A stretch of 64,000 nt of DNA from Marinobacter sp. GTDB taxonomy: Bacteria > Pseudomonadota > Gammaproteobacteria > Pseudomonadales > Oleiphilaceae. Location: the NCBI RefSeq assembly GCF_014859525.1, contig NZ_JACUUB010000001.1, positions 62,001-126,000 of the forward strand. Direction: 5' to 3'. Numbering within the stretch: position 1 is the first letter of the stretch; each line of letters begins with the position of its first letter. Made by a program: the position numbers and the translations under genes. Positions 55,431 to 64,000 of the stretch are shown here, one piece after another. The notes beneath the pieces are model-generated. The model saw only the letters and a program-made list of their open reading frames with translations, was not told where the DNA came from and ran no database searches.

Positions 55431-56158
55431 CCACGCTGTTTATCTCTGACCTTCATCTTGAGGAATCGCGCCCGGACATCACGGGCGCGTTTATGTCGTT
55501 CCTGAACGAAAAAGCACCCGGAGCAGAACGCCTGTTCATCCTCGGGGATTTTTTTGAAGCCTGGATTGGCGACGACGAGCGCACCCCGCTTCAGGAGCAG
55601 GTGGCCAGCGCCCTGAAAGCGCTCAGCGACACCGGGACCGACATTTTTCTGATGCACGGCAATCGGGATTTCCTGATCGGTGACGACTTCTGCCAACGTG
55701 CCGGCACTACCCTGCTCGACGACCCGACGGTGATCGACCTGTACGGCATACCAACCCTGTTACTTCATGGCGACAGCCTGTGCACGGCCGATGTCGAATA
55801 CCAGAAATTCCGTAACGCCATGCGCAATCCGCAAATGCAGCAGATGATGCTGGCTCGCCCCCTGAAAGACCGCCAGCAAATGGCTCGCCAGTTACGGGAA
55901 GTCTCGATGGCGAAAAACCAGAGCAAGGCCGAGGCGATCATGGATGTTACTCCGGAGGAAGTGATCAAGGAGCTGGAACGCCATAACGTGCAGCTGATGA
56001 TTCACGGCCACACTCATCGGCCCGCCGTTCATGAGCTTGAGGCCAACGGCAAGCCGGCGCGCCGGATCGTTCTTGGTGACTGGCACAGCCATGTTTGGTG
56101 GCTGGCGGCACAACCCGGCAAAGAGATGGCCTTAAAACAGCAGCCCCTGGAGCCTTAG
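55427..56158 (+). CDS. lpxH: UDP-2,3-diacylglucosamine diphosphatase
   Basis: [47 protein letters not shown]. Confidence 0.95.
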   Translation: MTTLFISDLHLEESRPDITGAFMSFLNEKAPGAERLFILGDFFEAWIGDDERTPLQEQVASALKALSDTGTDIFLMHGNRDFLIGDDFCQRAGTTLLDDPTVIDLYGIPTLLLHGDSLCTADVEYQKFRNAMRNPQMQQMMLARPLKDRQQMARQLREVSMAKNQSKAEAIMDVTPEEVIKELERHNVQLMIHGHTHRPAVHELEANGKPARRIVLGDWHSHVWWLAAQPGKEMALKQQPLEP

Positions 56159-56174
56159 CGCTCCAGCGGCGCTT

Positions 56175-58511
56175 TCATCTTCCGCTTTTTAACGCTGGCT
56201 CCCGATAGCTTTCAAGGCGCCTCAGCCAACCGGGCAACCAGCGTTCGCGTTCGATCGGATTTTCAGCCAACTGGGCGCGACGGGAAAGCACCGTGCCCGC
56301 CGATTCACGAAACCGAACCAATGCCGTTTTGCCGCCACCTTCGTCCATTGCCCCGAGCACCTGAGCCAACCCCCAGCCTTCGCCCTCATAACGCTCGGTT
56401 TCCGCCAGCCCTTCCCCTTTAAAATTCACATAATCCATCAAGGCATAGACGCCGCCCGGCGTTTGTCCCAACTGCCATAGCCGCTCTCGGATAATCGCCT
56501 GTCTGGCTTTTGGCACTGCCGCCACCACTGTCTCCAGGGACTGGTCCGCGCGCTCCCGAATAAAGCGCACCTGCAGCCCGCGAGTGTCATACAGGAACTC
56601 GCGCAACGCTTCTACCTGCGCAGATGCGGAGGCCTGCTGCAGAAACGTAGCCCGGTCCGGCCAGGGCGCTCCCTGAACACGGGCAGCGTCTAACCAGATC
56701 GGCAACTCAACGCCCTGATCAACCATGAACGCCAGCAGAGCGGGGAAACTCTCGGTAAATGGCCCGGTTTGGCCCTCGGGATACCAGATAAAATGACCAA
56801 TGCCCAAAGAGGGAAAGGCTTCACCCTCGTTCCAATGCACCAGGCATTGATGCCTGGCGGCACATTCATTACGGAAGATTTGCTCACCCACCCAAGCCAA
56901 CGCTTGCGAATCCAGTGTCATTATCTGTGCCTGCGGAGGCTCACGGGGCACCACCCGTAGCAAGCGGCCCTGCGGTGAATCCGTCAAGAGGTAAAGCGCG
57001 CCGTCCGGCCCACCCCGCACATCCCGAATTCGCTCGCCCAACTCGTCAAAAAGCCGTTCGGTGGCAACCACCTCTCCATCCACCAAAATCATTCGGTGTA
57101 CGCTCTTATTCGCGAGCGCGCCAACAAACAGGTTGCCACGCCACTGCGGAAACTGGTGGCCGTGGTACAAAGCCATCCCCGAGGGCGCAATAGACGGCGT
57201 CCAGGACCACAACGGCTCAATTGTGCCTTCATAGCGACGGAACGGCGTGATCATGGCACCGGTGTAATCAACGCCATCGGTAGCCAATGGCCAACCATAA
57301 TTGCCGCCCCGACGGATCAGGTTGATCTCGTCACCCCCGCGCGGGCCATGCTCATGCGCAATAATGCGGTCGTTATCCGCATCATAGACAACGCCCTGCA
57401 CGTTACGATGGCCCAGACTGTAGATCTCCGGTAGCGCTCCGTCCTGGTCTATGAAGGGGTTATCCGGAGGCACCGAACCGTCCGGGTTCAACCGTACAAT
57501 TGTGCCAATATGACTGGACAGCCGCTGCGCCTCTTCCCTGAAATCAAAGCCATCGCCCAAGGTCACCAGCAGGCTGCCGTCCCCCAGCCAGGCCATTCGA
57601 CCGCCGTAATGGGCATTGCCGTATTTCGCAGGCGCGGCCCGAAAAATCTCACGCACACCGGTCAGGTTGTTACCGCTGAGATGGCCGCTGGCCACGCACA
57701 GATGGTTGGCCCTGGCATTTCCGCAGGCATAAGCCAGAAAGATTCGACCGTCGCCATCCATTCCAGGCTCAATAAGCACATCGAACAAGCCCGCCTGGCC
57801 AGAAGCGTAAACCTCGGGAACTCCGCTGATCACTGTTTGCTCGCCATCGGGCGATAACCTTTTCAGCACACCGCCACGCTCGGTCACCAAGGCAGAGCCC
57901 TCAGGCAAAAAAGCAACGGACCATGGGTAATCCAACCCCTGCGCAACCTCTTCAATGTGATAGTCCAAGGCCCCCGACGGATCGGAGGAAGCCATTGCAG
58001 GCTCAGAACTACTCCACATACCGGCCAGCATCAACATGGCCAGTGGCACCCGGCCAGTCGCGGATCTGGATGGCGGAGCCGTCAGCTGAGCAAACACCCA
58101 CCCAGCCACCGCCGCTGTCGCCAGCATAGCCATTAAGCCTGGGACGGACCGCGTTGCCGCAATCAATGTTGGCATAGGCGCCAAACGATCCACCAGGGCC
58201 AGGGTTGCCCACAACGCCATGGCTGCACCAAAAGCGAACCAGAAATCGCGATAAGGCAACCCCAACAACCTGAGTAGCCCTGCCGTCACCAGAAAACCTG
58301 GAATCAACGCGGCGACCAGTAAGCCGGCATAAAGCGGAGCAAACTGGAGCAGATCCGTTGCCAGGACCGTCAAGCGTTCAGCCAACGTGAAGGAAGCCCC
58401 CAGCCCCGACAGCGCCGCCAGGTTAAACTGGGTCTGGACCATGCTACCTAAAAAGGCACCACACAAAACCGCTACCACTCCGGCGATTACAATCCGGACA
58501 GGTTTGTTCAT
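56175..58511 (-). CDS. Multidomain protein: N-terminal TM region + PQQ-type (YliI/Asd-like) sugar dehydrogenase domain + uncharacterised C-terminal domain
   Basis: TM helices in the first ~150 aa; QGLDYPWSVAFLPEGSALVTERGGVLKRL...GHRNVQGVVYD...HEHGPRGGDEINLI; C-terminus NECAARHQCLVHWNEGEAFPSLGIGHFIWYPEG...YVNFKGEG. Confidence 0.85.
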   Translation of the reverse strand: MNKPVRIVIAGVVAVLCGAFLGSMVQTQFNLAALSGLGASFTLAERLTVLATDLLQFAPLYAGLLVAALIPGFLVTAGLLRLLGLPYRDFWFAFGAAMALWATLALVDRLAPMPTLIAATRSVPGLMAMLATAAVAGWVFAQLTAPPSRSATGRVPLAMLMLAGMWSSSEPAMASSDPSGALDYHIEEVAQGLDYPWSVAFLPEGSALVTERGGVLKRLSPDGEQTVISGVPEVYASGQAGLFDVLIEPGMDGDGRIFLAYACGNARANHLCVASGHLSGNNLTGVREIFRAAPAKYGNAHYGGRMAWLGDGSLLVTLGDGFDFREEAQRLSSHIGTIVRLNPDGSVPPDNPFIDQDGALPEIYSLGHRNVQGVVYDADNDRIIAHEHGPRGGDEINLIRRGGNYGWPLATDGVDYTGAMITPFRRYEGTIEPLWSWTPSIAPSGMALYHGHQFPQWRGNLFVGALANKSVHRMILVDGEVVATERLFDELGERIRDVRGGPDGALYLLTDSPQGRLLRVVPREPPQAQIMTLDSQALAWVGEQIFRNECAARHQCLVHWNEGEAFPSLGIGHFIWYPEGQTGPFTESFPALLAFMVDQGVELPIWLDAARVQGAPWPDRATFLQQASASAQVEALREFLYDTRGLQVRFIRERADQSLETVVAAVPKARQAIIRERLWQLGQTPGGVYALMDYVNFKGEGLAETERYEGEGWGLAQVLGAMDEGGGKTALVRFRESAGTVLSRRAQLAENPIERERWLPGWLRRLESYREPALKSGR

Positions 58512-58689
58512 CGATCGAGCGGGTCCCATTCCTATTCCTTTACATGAACTCTATGGACACACAGGCATTTTTGAAAGCTTGCCAATAATCTAGCCGGATA
58601 CCCCCCAGGATGCCAACCGTTGAAGCCAGTCCAGCCTGACCCAAGCTCTATGGCGCTTTCCAGCGCTGACAAGCCCCTGTGGATCAGGT

Positions 58690-59460
58690 TTATTGCTCGA
58701 CAAACGCACGCTCAATGACGTAATGCCCCATATCCCCACCACGAGCTTCTTGGAAGCCCATGGTGTTCAAAATAGAACAGGTATCTTTAAGCATGCTTGG
58801 GCTGCCGCAGATCATAAAGCGATCCTGTTCAACATCAAAGTCAGGCAAGCCAAGATCCCGGGTAATCTTGCCGGTTTCCATCGCATCGGTCAGGCGCCCC
58901 TGGTTACGGAACGGCTCGCGAGTCACGGTCGGATAATACATCAGCTTACCTTCCACCATTTCGCCGAAAAACTCGTTGGCGGGCAAAGCCTCAATATCTT
59001 GCTGATAGGCCAGCTCAGACACATAGCGAACACCGTGAGTCAGGATGACATTATCAAACGCATCATACACTTCAGGGTCTTTGATAATGCTCATAAACGG
59101 TGCCAGACCGGTACCAGTACTGATCAACCAAAGGTTTCGTCCGGGCAACAGGTTATCCAGCACCAGGGTGCCCGTCGGCTTGCGGCTGACGAGGATCTCA
59201 TCGCCAACACTGATCTTCTGCAAGCGCGATGTCAGCGGGCCATCGGGCACCTTAATTGAGAAGAACTCCAGCTCTTCTTCATAGTTGGCACTGGCAATAC
59301 TGTACGCCCTCATCAACGGCTTGCCGTCGGTTTCCAGACCAATCATCACGAAATGCCCGTTCTTGAAACGAAAGCCGGGGTCCCGACTCGTCTTGAAACT
59401 GAACAGGGTGTCGTTCCAGTGATGAACACTGGTGACTTTTTCTTTCATCAGATTACTCAT
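58690..59460 (-). CDS. fpr: Ferredoxin--NADP+ reductase
   Basis: RAYSIASANYEEELEFFSIKVPDGPLTSRLQ; STGTGLAPFMSIIKDPE; start moved to internal Met. Confidence 0.93.
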   Translation of the reverse strand: MSNLMKEKVTSVHHWNDTLFSFKTSRDPGFRFKNGHFVMIGLETDGKPLMRAYSIASANYEEELEFFSIKVPDGPLTSRLQKISVGDEILVSRKPTGTLVLDNLLPGRNLWLISTGTGLAPFMSIIKDPEVYDAFDNVILTHGVRYVSELAYQQDIEALPANEFFGEMVEGKLMYYPTVTREPFRNQGRLTDAMETGKITRDLGLPDFDVEQDRFMICGSPSMLKDTCSILNTMGFQEARGGDMGHYVIERAFVEQ

Positions 59461-59684
59461 GGGAGCCCTCGCTGCTAAAACATCACAGACAGTTATAGGA
59501 AAATTCGATGGGCACAGTTTACCCCAGCGCACTAAATCGACAAAACAGGCAATACCCATAACCATGTTCGATAAAATAGATTAAAGGCCCGGTAAATATG
59601 ACCCTGATCATGGCCGGATCACAAGATCTGAACTAATCTGAATGTAGATTTTGCTCACAAGCGCTTCATTTACAAGGAGACTGC

Positions 59685-60473
59685 ATGCTCAAGCACCTGA
59701 TTCTTACCGTTGATTACACTACGGCCTGGGAACAAGCCATGGAGCAGCTGCCCGGTTTGCTCCAGCTTCTCGAAACAGAAAAGATCACGCTTACCTACGT
59801 ACTGCAAACCCACAAACGACTGCACCCAGACGATACCGAAGGCGCAGCCACTGAGCGGCTGCGGCGCATCGGCGAGCAACTTTCACAATCTCTGGGCATC
59901 CAGGCCGAGACCCAAGTACTCAAAGGCTTCGTCGCACAAGAAGTGCAGGCTCTGGCGAAAAAACTCGATGCCGACGGCGTGGTCGCCTGCAATCGCAGCC
60001 ACCACGCGGCCAAAGAATTGTTCTTTGGCAATACAGCCTTGAACCTGGCCAGAACGACCAAAGTGCCGCTACTGATCATTCCAGTTCAAGACCAACCTGC
60101 CTCCGCTGAGGGAGAACTTCTCTTCGCAACGGATGGTTCCAAGGCTTCGTTCAACGCCCAGGCCCTATTCGAACAACTGATGTCTGGCAAGCACACCGGG
60201 CGCGTGGTGTGGGTACATTCCGCAGAGCCAGAGGCGGCAGATGAGGCAACGGAGCAGCGAATCAATGACCTGGCTGAGCGTCACCCTGGCGTGCACCGAA
60301 ACGTGTTAATCGGTCGCCCCGTTGACCAGATATTGCAAACCATCACAGACACCCGCCCCGCACTGACCATTATGGGCAAGCGAGGCTCAACCCCGATTCA
60401 GGAAATCATGATCGGCAGCACAACAGAACATATTGCTGCCGCCAGCCCCTACCCGGTGCTGATGATCCCCTGA
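59685..60473 (+). CDS. Universal stress protein family, tandem UspA-like
   Basis: LLFATDGSKASFNAQALFEQL; MGKRGSTPIQEIMIGSTTEHIAAASPYPVLMIP. Confidence 0.85.
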   Translation: MLKHLILTVDYTTAWEQAMEQLPGLLQLLETEKITLTYVLQTHKRLHPDDTEGAATERLRRIGEQLSQSLGIQAETQVLKGFVAQEVQALAKKLDADGVVACNRSHHAAKELFFGNTALNLARTTKVPLLIIPVQDQPASAEGELLFATDGSKASFNAQALFEQLMSGKHTGRVVWVHSAEPEAADEATEQRINDLAERHPGVHRNVLIGRPVDQILQTITDTRPALTIMGKRGSTPIQEIMIGSTTEHIAAASPYPVLMIP

Positions 60474-60563
60474 ACCGGCGCGCTGTGTTGTTTTCCGGCA
60501 TTTGAACCGCTAACGTATCGATCAGACAGGACATACCTCCCCCCTTATCCGGCCTGATCGATT

Positions 60564-61445
60564 ATGAAGTATAGCTTTCGACAACTTGAGGTCTTCCTCG
60601 CCGCCGCCCACTACCAGAACATCACCCGGGCGGCGGAATCCCTTGCCATGTCGCAATCTGCCGCCAGCAGCGCACTTAAAGAGCTGGAGAGCCAGTTTGA
60701 TATCCAGTTATTTGACCGTGTCGGCAAGCGCCTGCAACTGAACGAACTGGGCAGACTCTATCGGCCCAAGGCAGAGGCTCTGGTCGCCCAGGCCACCGAG
60801 CTGGAACAAGCTTTCAGCAAACATTCCGAAGTGGGTGCACTTAAGGTTGGAGCCACGCTGACCATCGGGAACTATCTTGCCGTGGGGGTTATGGCCGAGT
60901 ACATGAGCTCGCCCAACCATCCCAGAGTCTCACTGGAAGTGGCCAATACCAGAGCCATTGCCCGTCGCGTCAAAGATTTCGAGCTGGACATCGGATTGAT
61001 TGAGGGTGAGCTGCAAAGCACGGAGCTAGAGGTGATTCCCTGGCGGGGAGATCAGTTGGTGGCCTTCTGCTCCCCCGACCATCCTTTGGCCCGGAAAGCC
61101 GTGCTGACAGACGAGGATCTTCGGCAAGCCGTCTGGATCATGCGGGAACAAGGTTCTGGCACTCGACAGAGTTTTGAGCGAGGCATGCAAGGCCTGCTAC
61201 CAGACCTGACAATTCTGTTGGAGCTGGAACATACCGAGGCGATCAAACGTGCAGTGGAGGCCAACCTTGGCATTGGTTGCCTGTCTCAGCTCGTGCTAAC
61301 AGACGCCTTCAAACGCGGCAGCCTGGTACCCCTGACGGTTCCGGAACACCGAAAATTTGATCGCCAGTTCTATTTTATCCTGCACAAGCAGAAGTACCGC
61401 AGCGCCGGCATTGACCGGTGGATGACATTATGCAGAGAGCTTTAA
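60564..61445 (+). CDS. LysR family transcriptional regulator, FinR/YeiE-like
   Basis: MKYSFRQLEVFLAAAHYQNITRAAESLAMSQSAASSALKELESQFDIQLFDR. Confidence 0.9.
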   Translation: MKYSFRQLEVFLAAAHYQNITRAAESLAMSQSAASSALKELESQFDIQLFDRVGKRLQLNELGRLYRPKAEALVAQATELEQAFSKHSEVGALKVGATLTIGNYLAVGVMAEYMSSPNHPRVSLEVANTRAIARRVKDFELDIGLIEGELQSTELEVIPWRGDQLVAFCSPDHPLARKAVLTDEDLRQAVWIMREQGSGTRQSFERGMQGLLPDLTILLELEHTEAIKRAVEANLGIGCLSQLVLTDAFKRGSLVPLTVPEHRKFDRQFYFILHKQKYRSAGIDRWMTLCREL

Positions 61446-61449
61446 CACA

Positions 61450-62058
61450 TCAATCAATAACCGGCCCGCTGTGGAACCGGAACTCAGAGTCCGGCGTTTC
61501 AATCAGCGGCTGTTCAATAGCCATAAATTCCGCCACCCGTTCATCCACCGGCCCACCGTTGGCCTGCTCGGCGAGTTTCAGGTAATCCTGATAATGCCGG
61601 GCCTCGGATTTCAGCAAACTGTTGTAGAAATCCGCCAGCTTTTCATCCAGAAACGGCGCCAGCGCCGCAAACCGCTCGCAGGAGCGAGCCTCAATGATAG
61701 CACCCACAATCAGCACATCCACCAGACGGCCTGGATCATCCTTTCGCACCGGCGCCCGCAGGCCGGCCGCATAGCGCGAAGGGGTCAAATGCGTATATGC
61801 CACGCCCCGTTTGACCATGATCGCCAACACCTGCTCAAAATGCCGCAACTCCTCACGTGCCAGTCGCGACATCTTGTTGAGCAGATTGGTATTGTCCACG
61901 TACCGGTACATCAGGCTGAGCGCGGTTGAGGCGGCCTTTTTTTCACAATGGGCATGGTCAATCAGCAGCAAATCCTGATTGGCCAATGCATTCTCAATCC
62001 ATGCTGCCGGCGTTCGGCAAGGCAGAAAGTCATGTATCTCTTGCAGGGCGTCGCTCAT
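61450..62058 (-). CDS. miaE: tRNA-(ms2io6A)-hydroxylase
   Basis: LIDHAHCEKKAASTALSLMYRY, EELRHFEQVL, ARSCERFAAL, SEARHYQDYL: ferritin-like di-iron ligands. Confidence 0.92.
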   Translation of the reverse strand: MSDALQEIHDFLPCRTPAAWIENALANQDLLLIDHAHCEKKAASTALSLMYRYVDNTNLLNKMSRLAREELRHFEQVLAIMVKRGVAYTHLTPSRYAAGLRAPVRKDDPGRLVDVLIVGAIIEARSCERFAALAPFLDEKLADFYNSLLKSEARHYQDYLKLAEQANGGPVDERVAEFMAIEQPLIETPDSEFRFHSGPVID

Positions 62059-62175
62059 ATCATCCGATCGGGTCAGGTTCAGGAAAACGCGCAGTATAGC
62101 GCAGCCAACAGATCTCTCCGACCTCTGTCCAACTTAACTTTGTAAGTGCTTTCCTATAGAATGCAGCGCCAGATC

Positions 62176-62240
62176 AAGGAGTCTCTGAATAAATCCTGAA
62201 GCCCTAGTCGGTGATTTTAGGTGTTATTCAGAGGCTCCTG
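62176..62240. repeat. Inverted repeat / possible MITE-like or hairpin element in the acnB leader
   Basis: aaggagtctctgaataa (62176-62192) and ttattcagaggctcctg (62224-62240), 15 of 17 paired. Confidence 0.55.
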
Positions 62241-62317
62241 CGGCCTTTTCGCCAAAAAACTCCCGCCAGGCACCGTGCCACCGGCGAGGGACATTCCAAC
62301 TGATGAGGGTCCATATC

Positions 62318-64000
62318 GTGTTAGAAGCCTACCGTGAACACGTTGCTGAACGTGAAGCCCTGGGTATTCCACCCAAGCCCCTGAACCCCGAGCAGACTGC
62401 CGGTCTGATCGAACTGCTGAAGAACCCGCCTGCCGGTGAAGAAGCAACCCTGGTTGACCTTCTTGAAAACCGCGTTCCGCCAGGCGTAGACGAAGCCGCT
62501 TATGTAAAAGCCGCTTTCCTGACCGCCATTGTTAAAGGCGAAGCCACTTCTCCGCTGATCGACAGCAAAAAAGCGGTGCAACTGCTGGGCATGATGCAGG
62601 GCGGCTATAACATCGCCACTCTGGTTGACCTGCTGGATAACGCCGAACTGGCTGAGCTGGCCGGTGAAGAACTCAAGCACACCCTGCTGATGTTCGATGC
62701 ATTCAACGACGTCAAAGAAAAAATGGACGCCGGCAACGCCGTCGCCAAGTCTGTGATTGAGTCCTGGGCTAACGCCGAGTGGTTCACCAACAAGAACAAG
62801 GTTCCTGAAAGCACCAAGATGGTCGTTTTCAAGGTCACCGGCGAAACCAACACCGATGACCTGTCACCGGCTCCGGATGCCTGGTCCCGCCCGGACATCC
62901 CGCTGCACGCCCGCGCTGCCTATAAAATGGAGCGTGATGGCCTGAAGCCGGAAGAGCCTGGCGTAACGGGCCCCATGAGCCAGATCGAAGAAATCAAATC
63001 CAAGGGCCTGCCCGTTGCCTTCGTAGGTGACGTTGTAGGTACCGGTTCTTCCCGTAAGTCTGCCACTAACTCGGTGCTGTGGTTCTTCGGTGACGACATC
63101 CCGGGCGTGCCGAACAAGCGTGGCGGCGGTGTCTGTATCGGTAACAAGGTTGCTCCGATCTTCTTCAACACCATGGAAGATGCCGGCGCACTGGTTTTCG
63201 AAGCACCGGTAGACAACATGAACATGGGCGACGTCATCGACATCCGCCCATACGAAGGCAAGATCCTGAACGAAGCCGGTGAGACGATCTCCGAATTCAA
63301 ATTCAAATCTGACGTGATCCTGGACGAAGTTCAGGCTGGCGGCCGTATCCCGCTGATCATCGGCCGTGGCCTCACCGCCAAGGCTCGCACCGCACTGGGC
63401 ATGGGCGCTACCGACCTGTTCCGCCTGCCGAAAGATCCTGAAGCCGGCACCAAAGGCTTCACCCTGGGCCAGAAGATGGTCGGTAAGGCCTGCGGTCTGG
63501 ATGAAGGCCAGGGCGTGCGCCCGGGCACCTACTGCGAACCGCACATGACTACCGTGGGTTCACAGGACACCACCGGTCCGATGACCCGTGACGAGCTGAA
63601 GGATCTGGCGTGCCTGGGCTTCCAGGCAGATCTGGTTATGCAGTCCTTCTGTCACACCGCCGCTTACCCCAAGCCGGTTGACGTTGAAATGCAGCACACC
63701 ATGCCAGACTTCATCCGCACCCGTGGCGGTGTTTCTCTGCGTCCGGGCGACGGTATCATCCACTCCTGGCTGAACCGCATGCTGCTGCCAGACACCGTGG
63801 GTACCGGTGGTGACTCCCACACCCGTTTCCCGATGGGCATCTCGTTCCCGGCCGGTTCTGGCCTGGTGGCGTTTGCCGCGGCAACCGGTGTTATGCCGCT
63901 GGATATGCCGGAATCCGTTCTGGTTCGCTTCAAAGGCGAAATGCAGCCCGGCATCACCCTGCGCGATCTGGTACACGCGATCCCGCTGTACGGCATCAAA
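62318..64000 (+). CDS. acnB: Aconitate hydratase B, 3' truncated by window end; probable GTG start (ATG at 62303 is the alternative)
   Basis: VLEAYREHVAEREALGIPPKPLNPEQTAGLIELLKNPPAGEE; VGDVVGTGSSRKSATNSVLWFFGDDIPGVPNKRGGG; open to the last base, so absent from the ORF track. Confidence 0.95.
   Translation, partial: MLEAYREHVAEREALGIPPKPLNPEQTAGLIELLKNPPAGEEATLVDLLENRVPPGVDEAAYVKAAFLTAIVKGEATSPLIDSKKAVQLLGMMQGGYNIATLVDLLDNAELAELAGEELKHTLLMFDAFNDVKEKMDAGNAVAKSVIESWANAEWFTNKNKVPESTKMVVFKVTGETNTDDLSPAPDAWSRPDIPLHARAAYKMERDGLKPEEPGVTGPMSQIEEIKSKGLPVAFVGDVVGTGSSRKSATNSVLWFFGDDIPGVPNKRGGGVCIGNKVAPIFFNTMEDAGALVFEAPVDNMNMGDVIDIRPYEGKILNEAGETISEFKFKSDVILDEVQAGGRIPLIIGRGLTAKARTALGMGATDLFRLPKDPEAGTKGFTLGQKMVGKACGLDEGQGVRPGTYCEPHMTTVGSQDTTGPMTRDELKDLACLGFQADLVMQSFCHTAAYPKPVDVEMQHTMPDFIRTRGGVSLRPGDGIIHSWLNRMLLPDTVGTGGDSHTRFPMGISFPAGSGLVAFAAATGVMPLDMPESVLVRFKGEMQPGITLRDLVHAIPLYGIK

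Noticed and set aside
56147-56166. Inverted repeat CTGGAGC-cttagc-GCTCCAG over the lpxH stop codon
   Set aside because: Probable weak 3' hairpin between convergent genes; no T tract and nothing unusual otherwise.
1-64000. CRISPR arrays, prophage, toxin-antitoxin or defence islands
   Set aside because: No regularly spaced direct repeats, cas, integrase, phage structural or recognisable defence genes were seen.

Overview
This 64 kb window is chromosomal sequence from a gammaproteobacterium, most like Marinobacter by gene content and order (a judgement from memory, not a search). It is dense core metabolism and housekeeping. No rRNA operon, prophage, intact IS element, CRISPR array or defence island was seen. 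Main blocks: htpX; pdxB-rhlB-epmC; dsbD; tusA; rlmM; a 7TM-GGDEF diguanylate cyclase; the cbb3 oxidase cluster ccoNOQP-ccoGHIS plus a TauE/SafE-like gene; ttcA; TetR; a DnaJ-related protein; a polysaccharide deacetylase; an SLC13 transporter; a DksA-like zinc-finger protein; phasin-phaC; a solitary ABC substrate-binding protein; glpD; an Entner-Doudoroff block (glk-edd / pyk / eda / pgl-zwf / hexR); ppiD-hupB-lon-clpX-clpP-tig; four tRNAs (Leu, His, Arg, Pro); folD; glcB; cysS-glnS / ppiB-lpxH; a fused sugar-dehydrogenase protein; fpr / usp / finR-like; miaE; and acnB, which runs off the right edge. I found no convincing new multi-gene system. The best leads are: a membrane + PQQ-type sugar dehydrogenase + uncharacterised C-terminal domain fusion (56175-58511); a frameshifted coding remnant (22718-23010); two palindromic intergenic elements (49296-49323 and 62176-62240); and tandem FNR/Anr-like boxes before ccoN.
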